From assembly GCF_001905095.1 (NCBI RefSeq), contig NZ_LWLS01000127.1, positions 124,001 to 188,000 of the forward strand: a stretch of DNA of 64,000 nucleotides. Reading direction: 5' to 3'. Below, one piece after another: positions 52,546 to 61,019 of the stretch; the first letter of the stretch is position 1; every line of letters begins with the position of its first letter. Under the pieces are notes generated by a model. That model saw only the letters and a program-made list of their open reading frames with translations, did not search any database and was not told the DNA's origin. The position numbers and the translations under genes were made by a program. The stretch is from Micromonospora sp. CB01531. GTDB taxonomy: Bacteria > Actinomycetota > Actinomycetes > Mycobacteriales > Micromonosporaceae.

Positions 52546-53235
52546 ATGCCGACGTCCGCTCTGCTGGACGCGCCGGTCCGCCCGACGGCTCGAACCCGGC
52601 CGGATCGTCTCAAGCGCACAATTGACGTGGTGGCGGCGCTGGTCCTGCTCGTCCTCACCGCGCCGCTGATGGCACTGGTGGCGCTCGTGGTGGCCGTCGG
52701 ACTCGGCCGGCCCGTCCTGTTCCGGCAGGCCCGCATCGGTCGGGACGACACCATCTTCGAGCTTGTCAAGTTCCGTTCGATGCTGCCGATCGACCCGCGG
52801 CGCGGTCTGGTCGCGGACGCCGACCGGCTCACCCCGCTGGGCCGCTTTCTGCGGGCCAGCAGCCTGGACGAGCTCGCGACCCTGTGGAACGTGCTGCGCG
52901 GGGACATGAGCCTGGTGGGCCCGCGTCCTCTGCTGCCTGAGTACCTTGCCCGCTACTCCCCCTGGCAGGCCCGGCGGCACGAGGTACGGCCTGGTATGAC
53001 GGGACTGGCCCAGGTGAACGGCCGGAACAGCCTGACCTGGGAGGCAAAGCTGGACCTCGACGTCCGGTACGTGGACAGCAGGAATCTGCGGATCGACCTC
53101 GCCATCCTCCTCGCCACGGTCCGGACAGTCCTGCGGCGCGACGGGATCTCCGCGGCGGGCAGCGCCACCGCGCCCGAGTTCCTCGGTACGCGGAGCCTGG
53201 TCGAGGCTGGTGGCCGGGACCGGGCGCCGGTATGA
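52546..53235 (+). CDS. PglC/WcaJ-type phosphoglycosyl transferase (sugar transferase)
   Basis: 229 residues, the small monotopic form. One re-entrant hydrophobic segment (TIDVVAALVLLVLTAPLMAL) is followed by the signature PVLFRQARIGRDDTIFELVK, FRSM, then RASSLDELATLWNVLRGDMS and LVGPRPLLPEYLARYSPWQA. The Asp-Glu pair in SSLDELATL is catalytic. It transfers a sugar 1-phosphate from a UDP-sugar to undecaprenyl phosphate, the first step of repeat-unit assembly. GGAGGTGG 5 nt upstream fixes the ATG at 52546. It overlaps the aminotransferase gene by ATGA. Confidence 0.93.
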   Translation: MPTSALLDAPVRPTARTRPDRLKRTIDVVAALVLLVLTAPLMALVALVVAVGLGRPVLFRQARIGRDDTIFELVKFRSMLPIDPRRGLVADADRLTPLGRFLRASSLDELATLWNVLRGDMSLVGPRPLLPEYLARYSPWQARRHEVRPGMTGLAQVNGRNSLTWEAKLDLDVRYVDSRNLRIDLAILLATVRTVLRRDGISAAGSATAPEFLGTRSLVEAGGRDRAPV

Positions 53236-54401
53236 CGACTCCCGGCGGAGGTGACCGATGGACCATCCACCTGTCCGCGCCCGATGTCGGGCCGCTCGAG
53301 GAGTGGTACCTGATCGCGGCGCTGCGGTCCGGCTGGATTGCGCCGGTCGGTCCGGATCTCGACGCCTTCGAGCGGGAGGTCGCGGACCGGGTCGGCACGC
53401 AGGGCGCCGTCGCGGTCAGCTCCGGCACCGCCGCGCTGCACCTGGCGCTGCTCGGCGTCGGGGTCGGACCGGGCGACGTGGTCATCGTGCCGACGTTGAC
53501 GTTCGTCGCGACGGCCAACGCGGTCCGCTACACCGGGGCCCGACCGGTCTTCGTGGACTGTGACCCGCAGACCGGCAACCTCGATGTCGCCCTCGTCGCC
53601 GAGGTGCTGGCTCGGCTCCACGCCTGCGGACAGCGGGTCGGGGCGGTCGTCCCGGTCGACCTCTTCGGCAGTTGCGCCGACTACACCGCGCTGCTGCCGG
53701 TCTGCGCCACCGCGCAGGTCCCGGTCGTCGAGGACGCCGCGGAAGCACTGGGTGCCATCCACGGTGGCCGGGCGGCCGGCTCCTTCGGCCGCGCAGGCGT
53801 GCTCTCCTACAACGGCAACAAGATCATGACCACCTCGGGCGGGGGCATGCTGGTCTCCGACGACCTGGCGCTGCTCACTCGGGCGCGGCAGCTGTCCACC
53901 CAGGCCCGGGAACCGGCCCGGCACTACGAGCACCGGGAGACCGGCTACAACTACCGGTTGAGCAACCTGCTCGCCGCGCTGGGCCGTGCCCAACTGCTCC
54001 GGCTCGACGGGATGATCGCCCGCCGGCGGCAGCTCCGCGACCGGTACGCGAAGCTCTTCGCACCCGTACCGGGGGTCACGCTGCTCGGCGCCGAGGACCG
54101 CGATGCCAACTGCTGGCTCACCGTGCTGACAGTGAATGCCGCGCGATCCGGCTGGCGGGTGGAGGAACTGGCCGACCATCTCGCCGACCGGGCCATCGAG
54201 ACCCGCCCGGTCTGGAAACCGATGCACCGGCAACCGGCGTACGCTGGCGCGGAGAGCCTGCTGACCGGGGCGGCCGACCGGCTCTTCGCCGACGGATTGG
54301 CCCTACCCAGTGGCAGCTCGCTCACCGAGCAACAGATCGCCCGCGTGCTCGGCACCATCGACGACTTCCTGACAGAGCGGGCGGGAAGGGCGACGTCGTG
54401 A
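53232..54401 (+). CDS. DegT/DnrJ/EryC1/StrS aminotransferase, PglE-like
   Basis: 389 residues. PLP-binding motifs: VAVSSGTAALHLALLGVGVG, PVDLFGSCADYTALLP, VVEDAAEALGAIHGGRAAGS and the Schiff-base lysine in SYNGNKIMTTSGGGMLVSDD. NYRLSNLLAALGRAQLLRLD is the usual partner-subunit region. The N-terminal IHLSAPDVGPLEEWYLIAAL with GWIAP resembles PglE and LegC, which aminate C4 of UDP-4-keto-6-deoxy sugars. It is translationally coupled to genes on both sides. Confidence 0.92.
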   Translation: MTTPGGGDRWTIHLSAPDVGPLEEWYLIAALRSGWIAPVGPDLDAFEREVADRVGTQGAVAVSSGTAALHLALLGVGVGPGDVVIVPTLTFVATANAVRYTGARPVFVDCDPQTGNLDVALVAEVLARLHACGQRVGAVVPVDLFGSCADYTALLPVCATAQVPVVEDAAEALGAIHGGRAAGSFGRAGVLSYNGNKIMTTSGGGMLVSDDLALLTRARQLSTQAREPARHYEHRETGYNYRLSNLLAALGRAQLLRLDGMIARRRQLRDRYAKLFAPVPGVTLLGAEDRDANCWLTVLTVNAARSGWRVEELADHLADRAIETRPVWKPMHRQPAYAGAESLLTGAADRLFADGLALPSGSSLTEQQIARVLGTIDDFLTERAGRATS

Positions 54402-55042
54402 CCGTACCGCTGGTGGTCATCGGCTGCGGGGGGCACGGTCGGGAGATCCTGACGATCGCGCTGGACGTGAACGCCGGCCCGACCGGACCGGGGTGGCGGC
54501 TGCTCGGCTTCGTCGACGACCGGCCCTCGGAGGAGAACCTGAAACGCGTCCAGCGGCTGGAAGTCCCCTATCTCGGCGGGACCGACTGGCTGCGGGACGC
54601 GCCGCCCGGCACCCACCACGTGATCGGGATCGGCGACCCACGGGTCCGGCGGGCGGTCGCGGCCCGCGTCGACCGGTACGGGACACCGGCCGCCGGCCTG
54701 GTCCACCCGACCGCAACGGCCGGGCCCGCCACCGAGTTCGGACCGGGCTTCGTCGCCTTTCCCGGCGCCCGAGTCACCACCAACGTCACCATCGGCCGGC
54801 ACGTGCACCTCAACCAGAACTCGACGGTGGGCCACGACTCGGTCCTGGCCGACTTCGTCTCGGTGAACCCGCTCGCCGCCGTCTCCGGCGACTGCCGGGT
54901 GGACGAGGGCGTGTTGGTCGGCACGACCGCGGCCGTGCTGCAAGGCCTGCGGGTGGGCCGGGACGCCACCGTCGGCGCCGGCGCCTGCGTCGTCCGGGAC
55001 GTGCCGGAGGGTGCGGTGGTCAAGGGCGTACCGGCTCGCTGA
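54398..55042 (+). CDS. PglD-like sugar O/N-acetyltransferase (left-handed beta-helix)
   Basis: 214 residues. A nucleotide-sugar-binding Rossmann-like start (PLVVIGCGGHGREILTIALD) leads to hexapeptide repeats: ATEFGPGFVAFPGARVTTNV, TIGRHVHLNQNSTVGHDSVL and LQGLRVGRDATVGAGACVVR. The histidine in STVGHDS is the expected catalytic base. With the aminotransferase upstream it fits PglD, which N-acetylates UDP-4-amino-6-deoxy-GlcNAc. GTG start overlapping the previous stop (GTGA). It ends 10 nt before the stop of the convergent capG-like gene. Confidence 0.92.
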   Translation: MTVPLVVIGCGGHGREILTIALDVNAGPTGPGWRLLGFVDDRPSEENLKRVQRLEVPYLGGTDWLRDAPPGTHHVIGIGDPRVRRAVAARVDRYGTPAAGLVHPTATAGPATEFGPGFVAFPGARVTTNVTIGRHVHLNQNSTVGHDSVLADFVSVNPLAAVSGDCRVDEGVLVGTTAAVLQGLRVGRDATVGAGACVVRDVPEGAVVKGVPAR

Positions 55043-55052
55043 CCGACGTCCA

Positions 55053-56177
55053 TTAGCGCCGGATGCCGGCCCAGTCGTGGTGCCGGCGGACGGTGGAGAG
55101 GATGAAGTCCACCACCCGCCGCGACGTATCGCGGACCTGGTAGTCGACCGGGCACGGCACCCCGTGGGCGGCCACCTGGTCCACCGTCACCTCGACCGCC
55201 TCCACCACGCCCTGCGGGTCCAGGCCGGTCATGATGATGCCACCGGCGTCCAGCGCCTCGGGGCGTTCGATCGACTCGCGTAGCGTCACGGCCGGGAAGC
55301 CGAGGATGGCGGCCTCCTCGCTGATCGTGCCGCTGTCCGACAGCGTGCAGTACGCCCGCGTCTGCAGGTGCACGTAGTCGAAGAGACCGAACGGCTCGTG
55401 GAAGGCGATCCCGGCGAGGGCGGCCGCGTCCGGCGTCGCCGCCTCGATCCGCTTACGGGTACGCGGGTGGGTGGAGACCAGCACCGGGTAGCCCCAGCGG
55501 TCGCGTACCGCCACAAGGCAGTCGAGCAGCCGGCGGAGTCGGGCCTGGTCGTCGACGTTCTCCTCCCGGTGCGCGCTGACCACGAAGTACCGCCCGGCGA
55601 CGAGGTCGAGCTGGCGGAGGACGGTCGAGGTCTCGATCTCGTCCCGGTAGTGCTCCAGCACCTCCCGCATCGGCGAGCCGGTGAGCAGGATGCGGCGCGG
55701 GTACAGCCCTTCGGCCAGCAGGTTGCGCCGAGCGTGCTCGGTGTAGACGAGGTTGAAATCGGCGACGTGGTCGACCAGCCGCCGGTTGGTCTCCTCCGGC
55801 ACGTTGAGGTCGAAGCAGCGGTTGCCGGCCTCCATGTGGTAGACCGGCACCCGCATCCGGCGGGCCATCAGAGCCGCGATGCAGCTGTTGGTGTCGCCCA
55901 GCACCAGGAGGGCGTCCGGCCGCAGCTCGGCGAGCGCGCTCTCCACGCCGACCAGGACGCCGCCGAGCACTCGACCGAGCGACGATGTGTCGACCCGCAG
56001 GAACCGGTCCGGGTCGCGCAGCCGCAGCTCCTTGAAGAAGACGTCGGAGAGGGTGGTGTCCCAGTTCTGGCCGGTGTGCACCAGCACGTGGTCGACAGTG
56101 TCCTCAAGCCGGGCGATCACCCGGGACAGCCGGATGATCTCCGGTCGGGTGCCCACCACGGTCATGATCCGGGTCAT
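55053..56177 (-). CDS. capG: Non-hydrolysing UDP-N-acetyl sugar 2-epimerase (CapG/FnlC-like)
   Basis: 374 residues. Motifs of the WecB/CapG superfamily: IMTVVGTRPEIIRLSRVIAR, HTGQNWDTTLSDVFFKELRL, LLVLGDTNSCIAALMARRM, VYHMEAGNRCFDLNVPEETN and LSDSGTISEEAAILGFPAVT. The GNRCFDLNVPEE sequence favours the CapG/WbjD subgroup over WecB. It converts UDP-2-acetamido-2,6-dideoxy-L-talose to UDP-L-FucNAc, the last step after CapE and CapF. It overlaps the GT4 gene upstream by ATGA. Confidence 0.88.
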   Translation of the reverse strand: MTRIMTVVGTRPEIIRLSRVIARLEDTVDHVLVHTGQNWDTTLSDVFFKELRLRDPDRFLRVDTSSLGRVLGGVLVGVESALAELRPDALLVLGDTNSCIAALMARRMRVPVYHMEAGNRCFDLNVPEETNRRLVDHVADFNLVYTEHARRNLLAEGLYPRRILLTGSPMREVLEHYRDEIETSTVLRQLDLVAGRYFVVSAHREENVDDQARLRRLLDCLVAVRDRWGYPVLVSTHPRTRKRIEAATPDAAALAGIAFHEPFGLFDYVHLQTRAYCTLSDSGTISEEAAILGFPAVTLRESIERPEALDAGGIIMTGLDPQGVVEAVEVTVDQVAAHGVPCPVDYQVRDTSRRVVDFILSTVRRHHDWAGIRR

Positions 56178-57409
56178 GCCGGTCCTCTCCGTTCCGCCAC
56201 CTTGGTCAGAATGTCCTCGAACTGGTCCACGCCTACCCGCAGCGACATCCGTTCCCGATAGAGCTGCCGGGCCCGCCGGCCCAGCTCCGTCCGGGCCGCC
56301 GCCGGCATCGTCGCCGCCTCGGTGAACCGCACGGCGAGCCCGACCGGGTCGTCCGGGACGGCGACCAGCCCGACCCCGCTCGACGCGACCAGGGCGGCGG
56401 CGTCACCGCCGGCCGAGGCGATCACAGGTACGCCACAGGCCAGCGCCGCCTGAAGCTTCGACGGGATGGTGCCCGCCAGGGCGGGCAGGTCGCGCAGACA
56501 GACCAGTTGCCAGTCCGCGGCCGCGTACAGGTCGGCCATCTGCTCGGGGGGCCGCCGTCCGACGAAGCGGACGTTGTCGGCGCCCAGGTCGGCGGCAAGC
56601 CGCCGAGCGCCGTCCTCGCCCGCGCCGGAGCCGACCAGCACCAGGTCGATCCGGTCCCGGGCGCCGGCGGCAGCCCGGATGGCCGTCTTGATCCCCTGCA
56701 GGGGGCCGAGGTTGCCGGCGAACATCACCGTGCAGCGGCCACGGTGGCCGAGGGCCTCCCGCGCCTCGGTGGTCGCCGGCACCGGCCGGAAGAGCACGTC
56801 GTCGGTCCAGTTCCAGATCACGCGCACCCGGGCCGGGTCGGCGCCCCGTCGCACCACCAGGTCCGCCATCGCAGGCGAGATGACCACGATGGCGCTGGCG
56901 AGGCGGTAGGTGCCGCGCATCAGCGTGTCAAGGCCGCGTTCCAGCCGATGCCCGGCCCAGCCGGCGGACACCATCCCGGACGCGAGCACCGACTCGGGCC
57001 ATAGATCCTGGACGTGCAGCACGACCGGCGTCCGTCGGGCCAGGCGGAGCAGCGCCGCAACTGCGGCTGCCGTCGGCGGCGGATGGTAGACGTAGGTGAC
57101 GTCGGCGTCCCGTAGCCAGCCGGCGGCGACCGTGCTGCTCGCCGCGAAGGACAGGTAGCTCAGCACTCGGCGGACGGCGGAAGTGTCGTGGCTCGGGTAC
57201 GAGGGCACCCGCCGCACCGCCACCCGGCCGTGAGTCTCCCGGTGCCGCCAGCGCTGCCGCCAGCCCGGGTAGATCCGGCCGAGCGGATAGCTCGGGAATG
57301 TGGTGAGCACCCGCACGTCATGGCCCCGCTCGGCCAGCCCGTTCGCCAGGTTGCCCGGGATGAACGCACTCTCCGGCGCGTACCACTGGCTGACCAGGCC
57401 GACCTTCAT
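56174..57409 (-). CDS. GT4 glycosyltransferase, WbuB-like (probable L-FucNAc transferase)
   Basis: 411 residues, GT-B fold. N-terminal half: VGLVSQWYAPESAFIPGNLA, VRVLTTFPSYPLGRIYPGWR and VTYVYHPPPTAAAVAALLRL, VLHVQDLWPESVLASGMVS. C-terminal donor half: VMFAGNLGPLQGIKTAIRAA, VLVGSGAGEDGARRLAADLG and LPALAGTIPSKLQAALACGV. This is the WbuB group, in which E. coli WbuB transfers L-FucNAc and lies beside fnlABC, just as this gene lies between capF and capG. It overlaps capF by ATGA. Confidence 0.88.
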   Translation of the reverse strand: MKVGLVSQWYAPESAFIPGNLANGLAERGHDVRVLTTFPSYPLGRIYPGWRQRWRHRETHGRVAVRRVPSYPSHDTSAVRRVLSYLSFAASSTVAAGWLRDADVTYVYHPPPTAAAVAALLRLARRTPVVLHVQDLWPESVLASGMVSAGWAGHRLERGLDTLMRGTYRLASAIVVISPAMADLVVRRGADPARVRVIWNWTDDVLFRPVPATTEAREALGHRGRCTVMFAGNLGPLQGIKTAIRAAAGARDRIDLVLVGSGAGEDGARRLAADLGADNVRFVGRRPPEQMADLYAAADWQLVCLRDLPALAGTIPSKLQAALACGVPVIASAGGDAAALVASSGVGLVAVPDDPVGLAVRFTEAATMPAAARTELGRRARQLYRERMSLRVGVDQFEDILTKVAERRGPA

Positions 57410-58536
57410 ACCGTGGCCGCCAGCGGCGCCGGCCGGATCGCCTCCACCGGTTCGGGCCAGGTGTCCGGTCGCTGCGGGTCGAACAGCTCGTTCGTCCAGA
57501 ACAGGGTGACCAGCTCGTCGGTGCCGGTGTTGACCAGCTTGTGTGCCCACATGGTCGGCATGTCCACCAGCACCGGCTCGTCTCCAGACACCGGGAACCG
57601 GACCACCTCGTCCTCGCCGACCCGGCGCAGACTGATATCTGCAGTCCCACGCAGCACGACAAAACGCTCGATCTTGGCCAGGTGAAAGTGCTCACCCCGG
57701 GTGACGCCGGGGTTGGTGGTGGAGCAGAACGTCTGGCCCGCCCCGCTGTGGGCGCGTACCGTCTCGACCAGTTCGCCCCGGGCATCGGCCCGGCGGGTCA
57801 ACGGCATCGGGTAGTGCGCCGGGAAGCAGTGCGACCGGTAGGTGTTGAACAGTCGGACGTCGTGCCGGTCCGGCAACAGCGGAATGTCCCCGGTCCGGTA
57901 GGCGTTGGCCGTCTCGGTGAGCCGCCCGGCAAGTTCCCGGACGCCGATCCGCAGCGCGGGCAGCGCCGGATCCCACGAGCCTGCGGCCGGAGCGCCGATG
58001 AGCCGGGCCGCCGCGTCGGTGACGTGCACCAGGTCCAACTGCCGGTCCTGCTGCACGTCCGGCCGGCCACCCTCGGCGAGCAGCTGGCAGAACGTCGCCA
58101 CGACAGAGTTGTACCGGGGCCGGCCGTGCTCGCCGTACAGATTGGGCAGGCGAACGTCGTCGAAGGGCAGGCCGGTGCCGGCCAGGATGTCCGCCGCGGC
58201 AGCCTTGCCGTCCCCGTACGGCGTGCCGTTTCCGGCTTGCACGGAGTTGGCGAAGGTCACGCCGCCCGGCGGCACGGGCGCCGCGCGCATCCCTTCGGCC
58301 AGCCTGGTGGCCAGCCGTACGTTGCCGGCCGCCACTTCCGCCGGATCGTCGGCCCGGTTCACCCCCGCCAGGTGCAGCACCCTGTCGAGTCCGCTGACCC
58401 GGTCGGCGACGGCCGCCGGGTCGGCCAGCTCGGCACTGGTGAGCACCACCGGCTCCGGCCAGCCGAGGGCGTGCAGCAGAACCCGGACATGCCAGCCGAG
58501 GAACCCACCGGCACCGGTGACGGCGAGCCTCAGCAC
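57406..58536 (-). CDS. capF: CapF/FnlB-like bifunctional UDP-sugar epimerase/reductase
   Basis: 376 residues. An SDR domain (LAVTGAGGFLGWHVRVLLHA, VLHLAGVNRADDPAEVAAGN, VRLPNLYGEHGRPRYNSVVA) is joined to a C-terminal cupin from about residue 245 (GQTFCSTTNPGVTRGEHFHL, ERFVVLRGTADISLRRVGED). In the CapF family the cupin binds zinc and epimerises C3, and the SDR part reduces C4 with NADPH. H in GEHFHL fits the zinc site. GTG start; it overlaps the capE stop by 7 nt. Confidence 0.92.
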   Translation of the reverse strand: MLRLAVTGAGGFLGWHVRVLLHALGWPEPVVLTSAELADPAAVADRVSGLDRVLHLAGVNRADDPAEVAAGNVRLATRLAEGMRAAPVPPGGVTFANSVQAGNGTPYGDGKAAAADILAGTGLPFDDVRLPNLYGEHGRPRYNSVVATFCQLLAEGGRPDVQQDRQLDLVHVTDAAARLIGAPAAGSWDPALPALRIGVRELAGRLTETANAYRTGDIPLLPDRHDVRLFNTYRSHCFPAHYPMPLTRRADARGELVETVRAHSGAGQTFCSTTNPGVTRGEHFHLAKIERFVVLRGTADISLRRVGEDEVVRFPVSGDEPVLVDMPTMWAHKLVNTGTDELVTLFWTNELFDPQRPDTWPEPVEAIRPAPLAATV

Positions 58537-59570
58537 GCCAGCACCGGGTCGCGCAGGGCGAGCTCCGCTCGGACCTCCGGCAGCGTCTTCAGCAACTCGA
58601 CGATCTCCGGAACGGCCAGCCGGGGCGCGTTGGCGGAGGTGAAGTCCGCGACCGGTGCCTCCCGCAGTTTCCCTTCGGAGACGTAGAGCGCGTAGTTCAG
58701 GTCCCGAGTGTCCATCGGCACCCGGAAGAAGTCACCGAAGTCCTCGGCCCGGGTGAGTTCTTCCCGCGTGGCCAGGGTCTCGTGCTGTTTCTCGCCGTGC
58801 CGCAGGCCGATGACCTCCAGTTTGGCCGGCACCTCGAACAGCTGGCAGACCGCCTCGGCCAGATCGCCGATCGTGCAGGCGGGCGCCTTGCGGATGAACA
58901 CGTCGCCGGAACGGGCCCGCTGGAACGCGTGCTCGACCAGTTCCACCGAGTCGTCCAGCGACATGAGGAAGCGGGTCATCGCGGGGTCGGTCACGGTCGG
59001 TGCCCGGCCGGCCTTGACCTGCTCAATGAACAGCGGGATGACTGAACCGCGGGAGTACATCACGTTGCCGTAGCGGACGCAGGAGACCACCGTCCGGCTG
59101 TCGGGGTGGTTCCGGGCGTGCGCCTGGGCGACCTTCTCCATCAGGGCCTTGCTCAGCCCCATGGCGTTGACCGGGCAGACGGCCTTGTCGGTGCTGAGCA
59201 GGACCACCGAGGACACCTCGTTGGCCTCGGCCGCCTCCACCACGTTGGCGCTGCCGAGGATGTTGGTGCGCACCGCCTCCAACGGGAAGAACTCGCAGGA
59301 GGGCACCTGCTTGAGTGCCGCCGCGTGGAAGACATGGTCGACGCCCCGACTAGCGAGCAGGACGGACCGGAGGTCGCGCACGTCCCCGACGTGATAACGC
59401 ACCCGGTCGTCGCCGATCTCCCGGCGCATGGTGTCCTGTTTGGCCTCGTCCCGGCTCAGCACCCGGACTTCCGCGACGTCACCGTCGAGGAGCCGGCGCA
59501 CCATGGTCCGGCCGAAGGAACCCGTCCCGCCGGTTATCAGGACCCGGCCTCCAGCAGGTAGCGCAGTCAC
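58530..59570 (-). CDS. capE: CapE/FnlA-like UDP-GlcNAc 4,6-dehydratase (5-inverting)
   Basis: 346 residues. NAD-binding RVLITGGTGSFGRTMVRRLL; the active-site region STDKAVCPVNAMGLSKALME has Met137 and Lys141, where Met replaces the SDR tyrosine as in CapE. HAAALKQVPSCEFFPLEAVR and YGNVMYSRGSVIPLFIEQVK are family blocks. It dehydrates UDP-GlcNAc and inverts C5, giving the precursor for CapF. GTG at 59570 is chosen because it matches the family N-terminus and GGGGG lies 6 nt upstream; an ATG at 59633 would add 21 residues. A 110-nt gap before it may hold an internal promoter. Confidence 0.92.
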   Translation of the reverse strand: MTALPAGGRVLITGGTGSFGRTMVRRLLDGDVAEVRVLSRDEAKQDTMRREIGDDRVRYHVGDVRDLRSVLLASRGVDHVFHAAALKQVPSCEFFPLEAVRTNILGSANVVEAAEANEVSSVVLLSTDKAVCPVNAMGLSKALMEKVAQAHARNHPDSRTVVSCVRYGNVMYSRGSVIPLFIEQVKAGRAPTVTDPAMTRFLMSLDDSVELVEHAFQRARSGDVFIRKAPACTIGDLAEAVCQLFEVPAKLEVIGLRHGEKQHETLATREELTRAEDFGDFFRVPMDTRDLNYALYVSEGKLREAPVADFTSANAPRLAVPEIVELLKTLPEVRAELALRDPVLAC

Positions 59571-59680
59571 GCGGAACCCCCGTTCGTCGAGGTTGGCACA
59601 CTCACTGACAATCCAACGAGCCGAATCGGTCATAGCAACGCAAACTTCGCAAACGCGACAACGAGCGCCGCCGGGCGCGG

Positions 59681-60952
59681 CTACACCGAGCCAGGTGTCG
59701 GTTCGGGCTGAGACGCCGGGTGTTTCCGGCTTCGTGCACTGTCCGCCCCTGGGATGAGCTGTCGGACCAGCGACTGGATCCGCGGTGCGCAGGTACGCTC
59801 CCAGGAGAGCTCCTCCCGGGCCCGCGGGGCGGCCCGGTTGACCGCGCCGCATGTATCCCCGGCGTTGGCGATCAGATCGCCAATCGCCCGGGCGAAGAGT
59901 TCCGGGCGATCGGCGGGAACGCACTGCCCCACCGCCGACGCCGCCATGAAGCGGCGCGCGGCGGGCAGGTCGGATGTGACGATCGCCAGGCCCATGCTCG
60001 CGTACTCGTAGAACTTGGAGTTGACCGAAAGCCTCGCCTCCCCTACGTCCTGCATCATCGATAGCCCGATCCCACAGGTGGCAAGCAGACCGGCGACCTC
60101 GTGCGCCGGCACCAGGTCGAGCATCGTCAGATTCGCCGGTCGGCCGGCCCGGGCCAACGACGCCGTGAAGCGCCGCCGATCCGCCTCGGACGGAAAACGC
60201 GAGATCGCCAGCAGTTCCACGTCCGGCGCGATCTGTGCCAGCTCCACCGCCAGGTGGACGAGCACGTCGGCGCCGTACTGGGTGGTCAGATTGCCGGTGT
60301 GGATCACACGCCGCAGCAGGTCGGGAGTGAGTTCCCGAGCCGGATGGTGAAACGCTTCCGTCGACGGATAGTTCGGCGTGGCGATGGCCGGTACGCCACA
60401 CGCGCGGAACCGCTCCGCCAGTTCCTCGCTGACCGCGTTCGCCGCGCCGAGGCGGACGGCGTGACGCCGTTCCACCCCGGCCACGAGGTGCTTCGCTGTT
60501 CGTTGCACCCAGGTGGGGGCGGCGAACCGTTCGGAGTAGTACTCCGGGTAGTACTCGTGAACGTCGTAGAGCACTGGCCGGTCGGTACGCCGGGCCCAGC
60601 GGCGAGCATGCGCCAACAGGTAGTAGTCGTGGATGTGCCACGCGTCCGCGTCCAGTTCGCGAGCGAGAGCCGCAACCCGGGGTACCAGCCGGAGCCGGTC
60701 CCGGAAGGACCGCACTTCGGGAAGCCGGGTCTCGCTGACCCGGGCGTGCGGGCGGGCGTCTCCGGGCTCACCGCCCAGCCAGATGAAATGGATGTCGAAC
60801 CCGGCGTCGAGGATCGGTTGGGCGCAACGGAGCACCCGGCGATCTCCGACGGGATGGACCGTCGGCACACAAATGGTCTGGCCGAGTCGAGGTACGGTTG
60901 GCGCACGCATCCGCCATCGATCGGTCACGATCTGGTCAGCTACCTCAGTCAT
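59681..60952 (-). CDS. GT4-like glycosyltransferase
   Basis: 423 residues, GT-B fold. N-terminal domain: TICVPTVHPVGDRRVLRCAQ, PILDAGFDIHFIWLGGEPGD and AWHIHDYYLLAHARRWARRT. C-terminal domain: VIHTGNLTTQYGADVLVHLA, GLSMMQDVGEARLSVNSKFY, EYASMGLAIVTSDLPAARRF. The donor-site pattern (NSKFYEYASMG) is common in capsule and exopolysaccharide transferases; its sugar is unknown. GGGGAG is 9 nt before the ATG. It lies between wzx and capE. Confidence 0.88.
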   Translation of the reverse strand: MTEVADQIVTDRWRMRAPTVPRLGQTICVPTVHPVGDRRVLRCAQPILDAGFDIHFIWLGGEPGDARPHARVSETRLPEVRSFRDRLRLVPRVAALARELDADAWHIHDYYLLAHARRWARRTDRPVLYDVHEYYPEYYSERFAAPTWVQRTAKHLVAGVERRHAVRLGAANAVSEELAERFRACGVPAIATPNYPSTEAFHHPARELTPDLLRRVIHTGNLTTQYGADVLVHLAVELAQIAPDVELLAISRFPSEADRRRFTASLARAGRPANLTMLDLVPAHEVAGLLATCGIGLSMMQDVGEARLSVNSKFYEYASMGLAIVTSDLPAARRFMAASAVGQCVPADRPELFARAIGDLIANAGDTCGAVNRAAPRAREELSWERTCAPRIQSLVRQLIPGADSARSRKHPASQPEPTPGSV

Positions 60953-61019
60953 CTGTCCGTCTCCCCGGGTCGACGTCGAATCCTGATATCTGCCGCGCGC
61001 CTGATCTGCGCCGCGCCTG

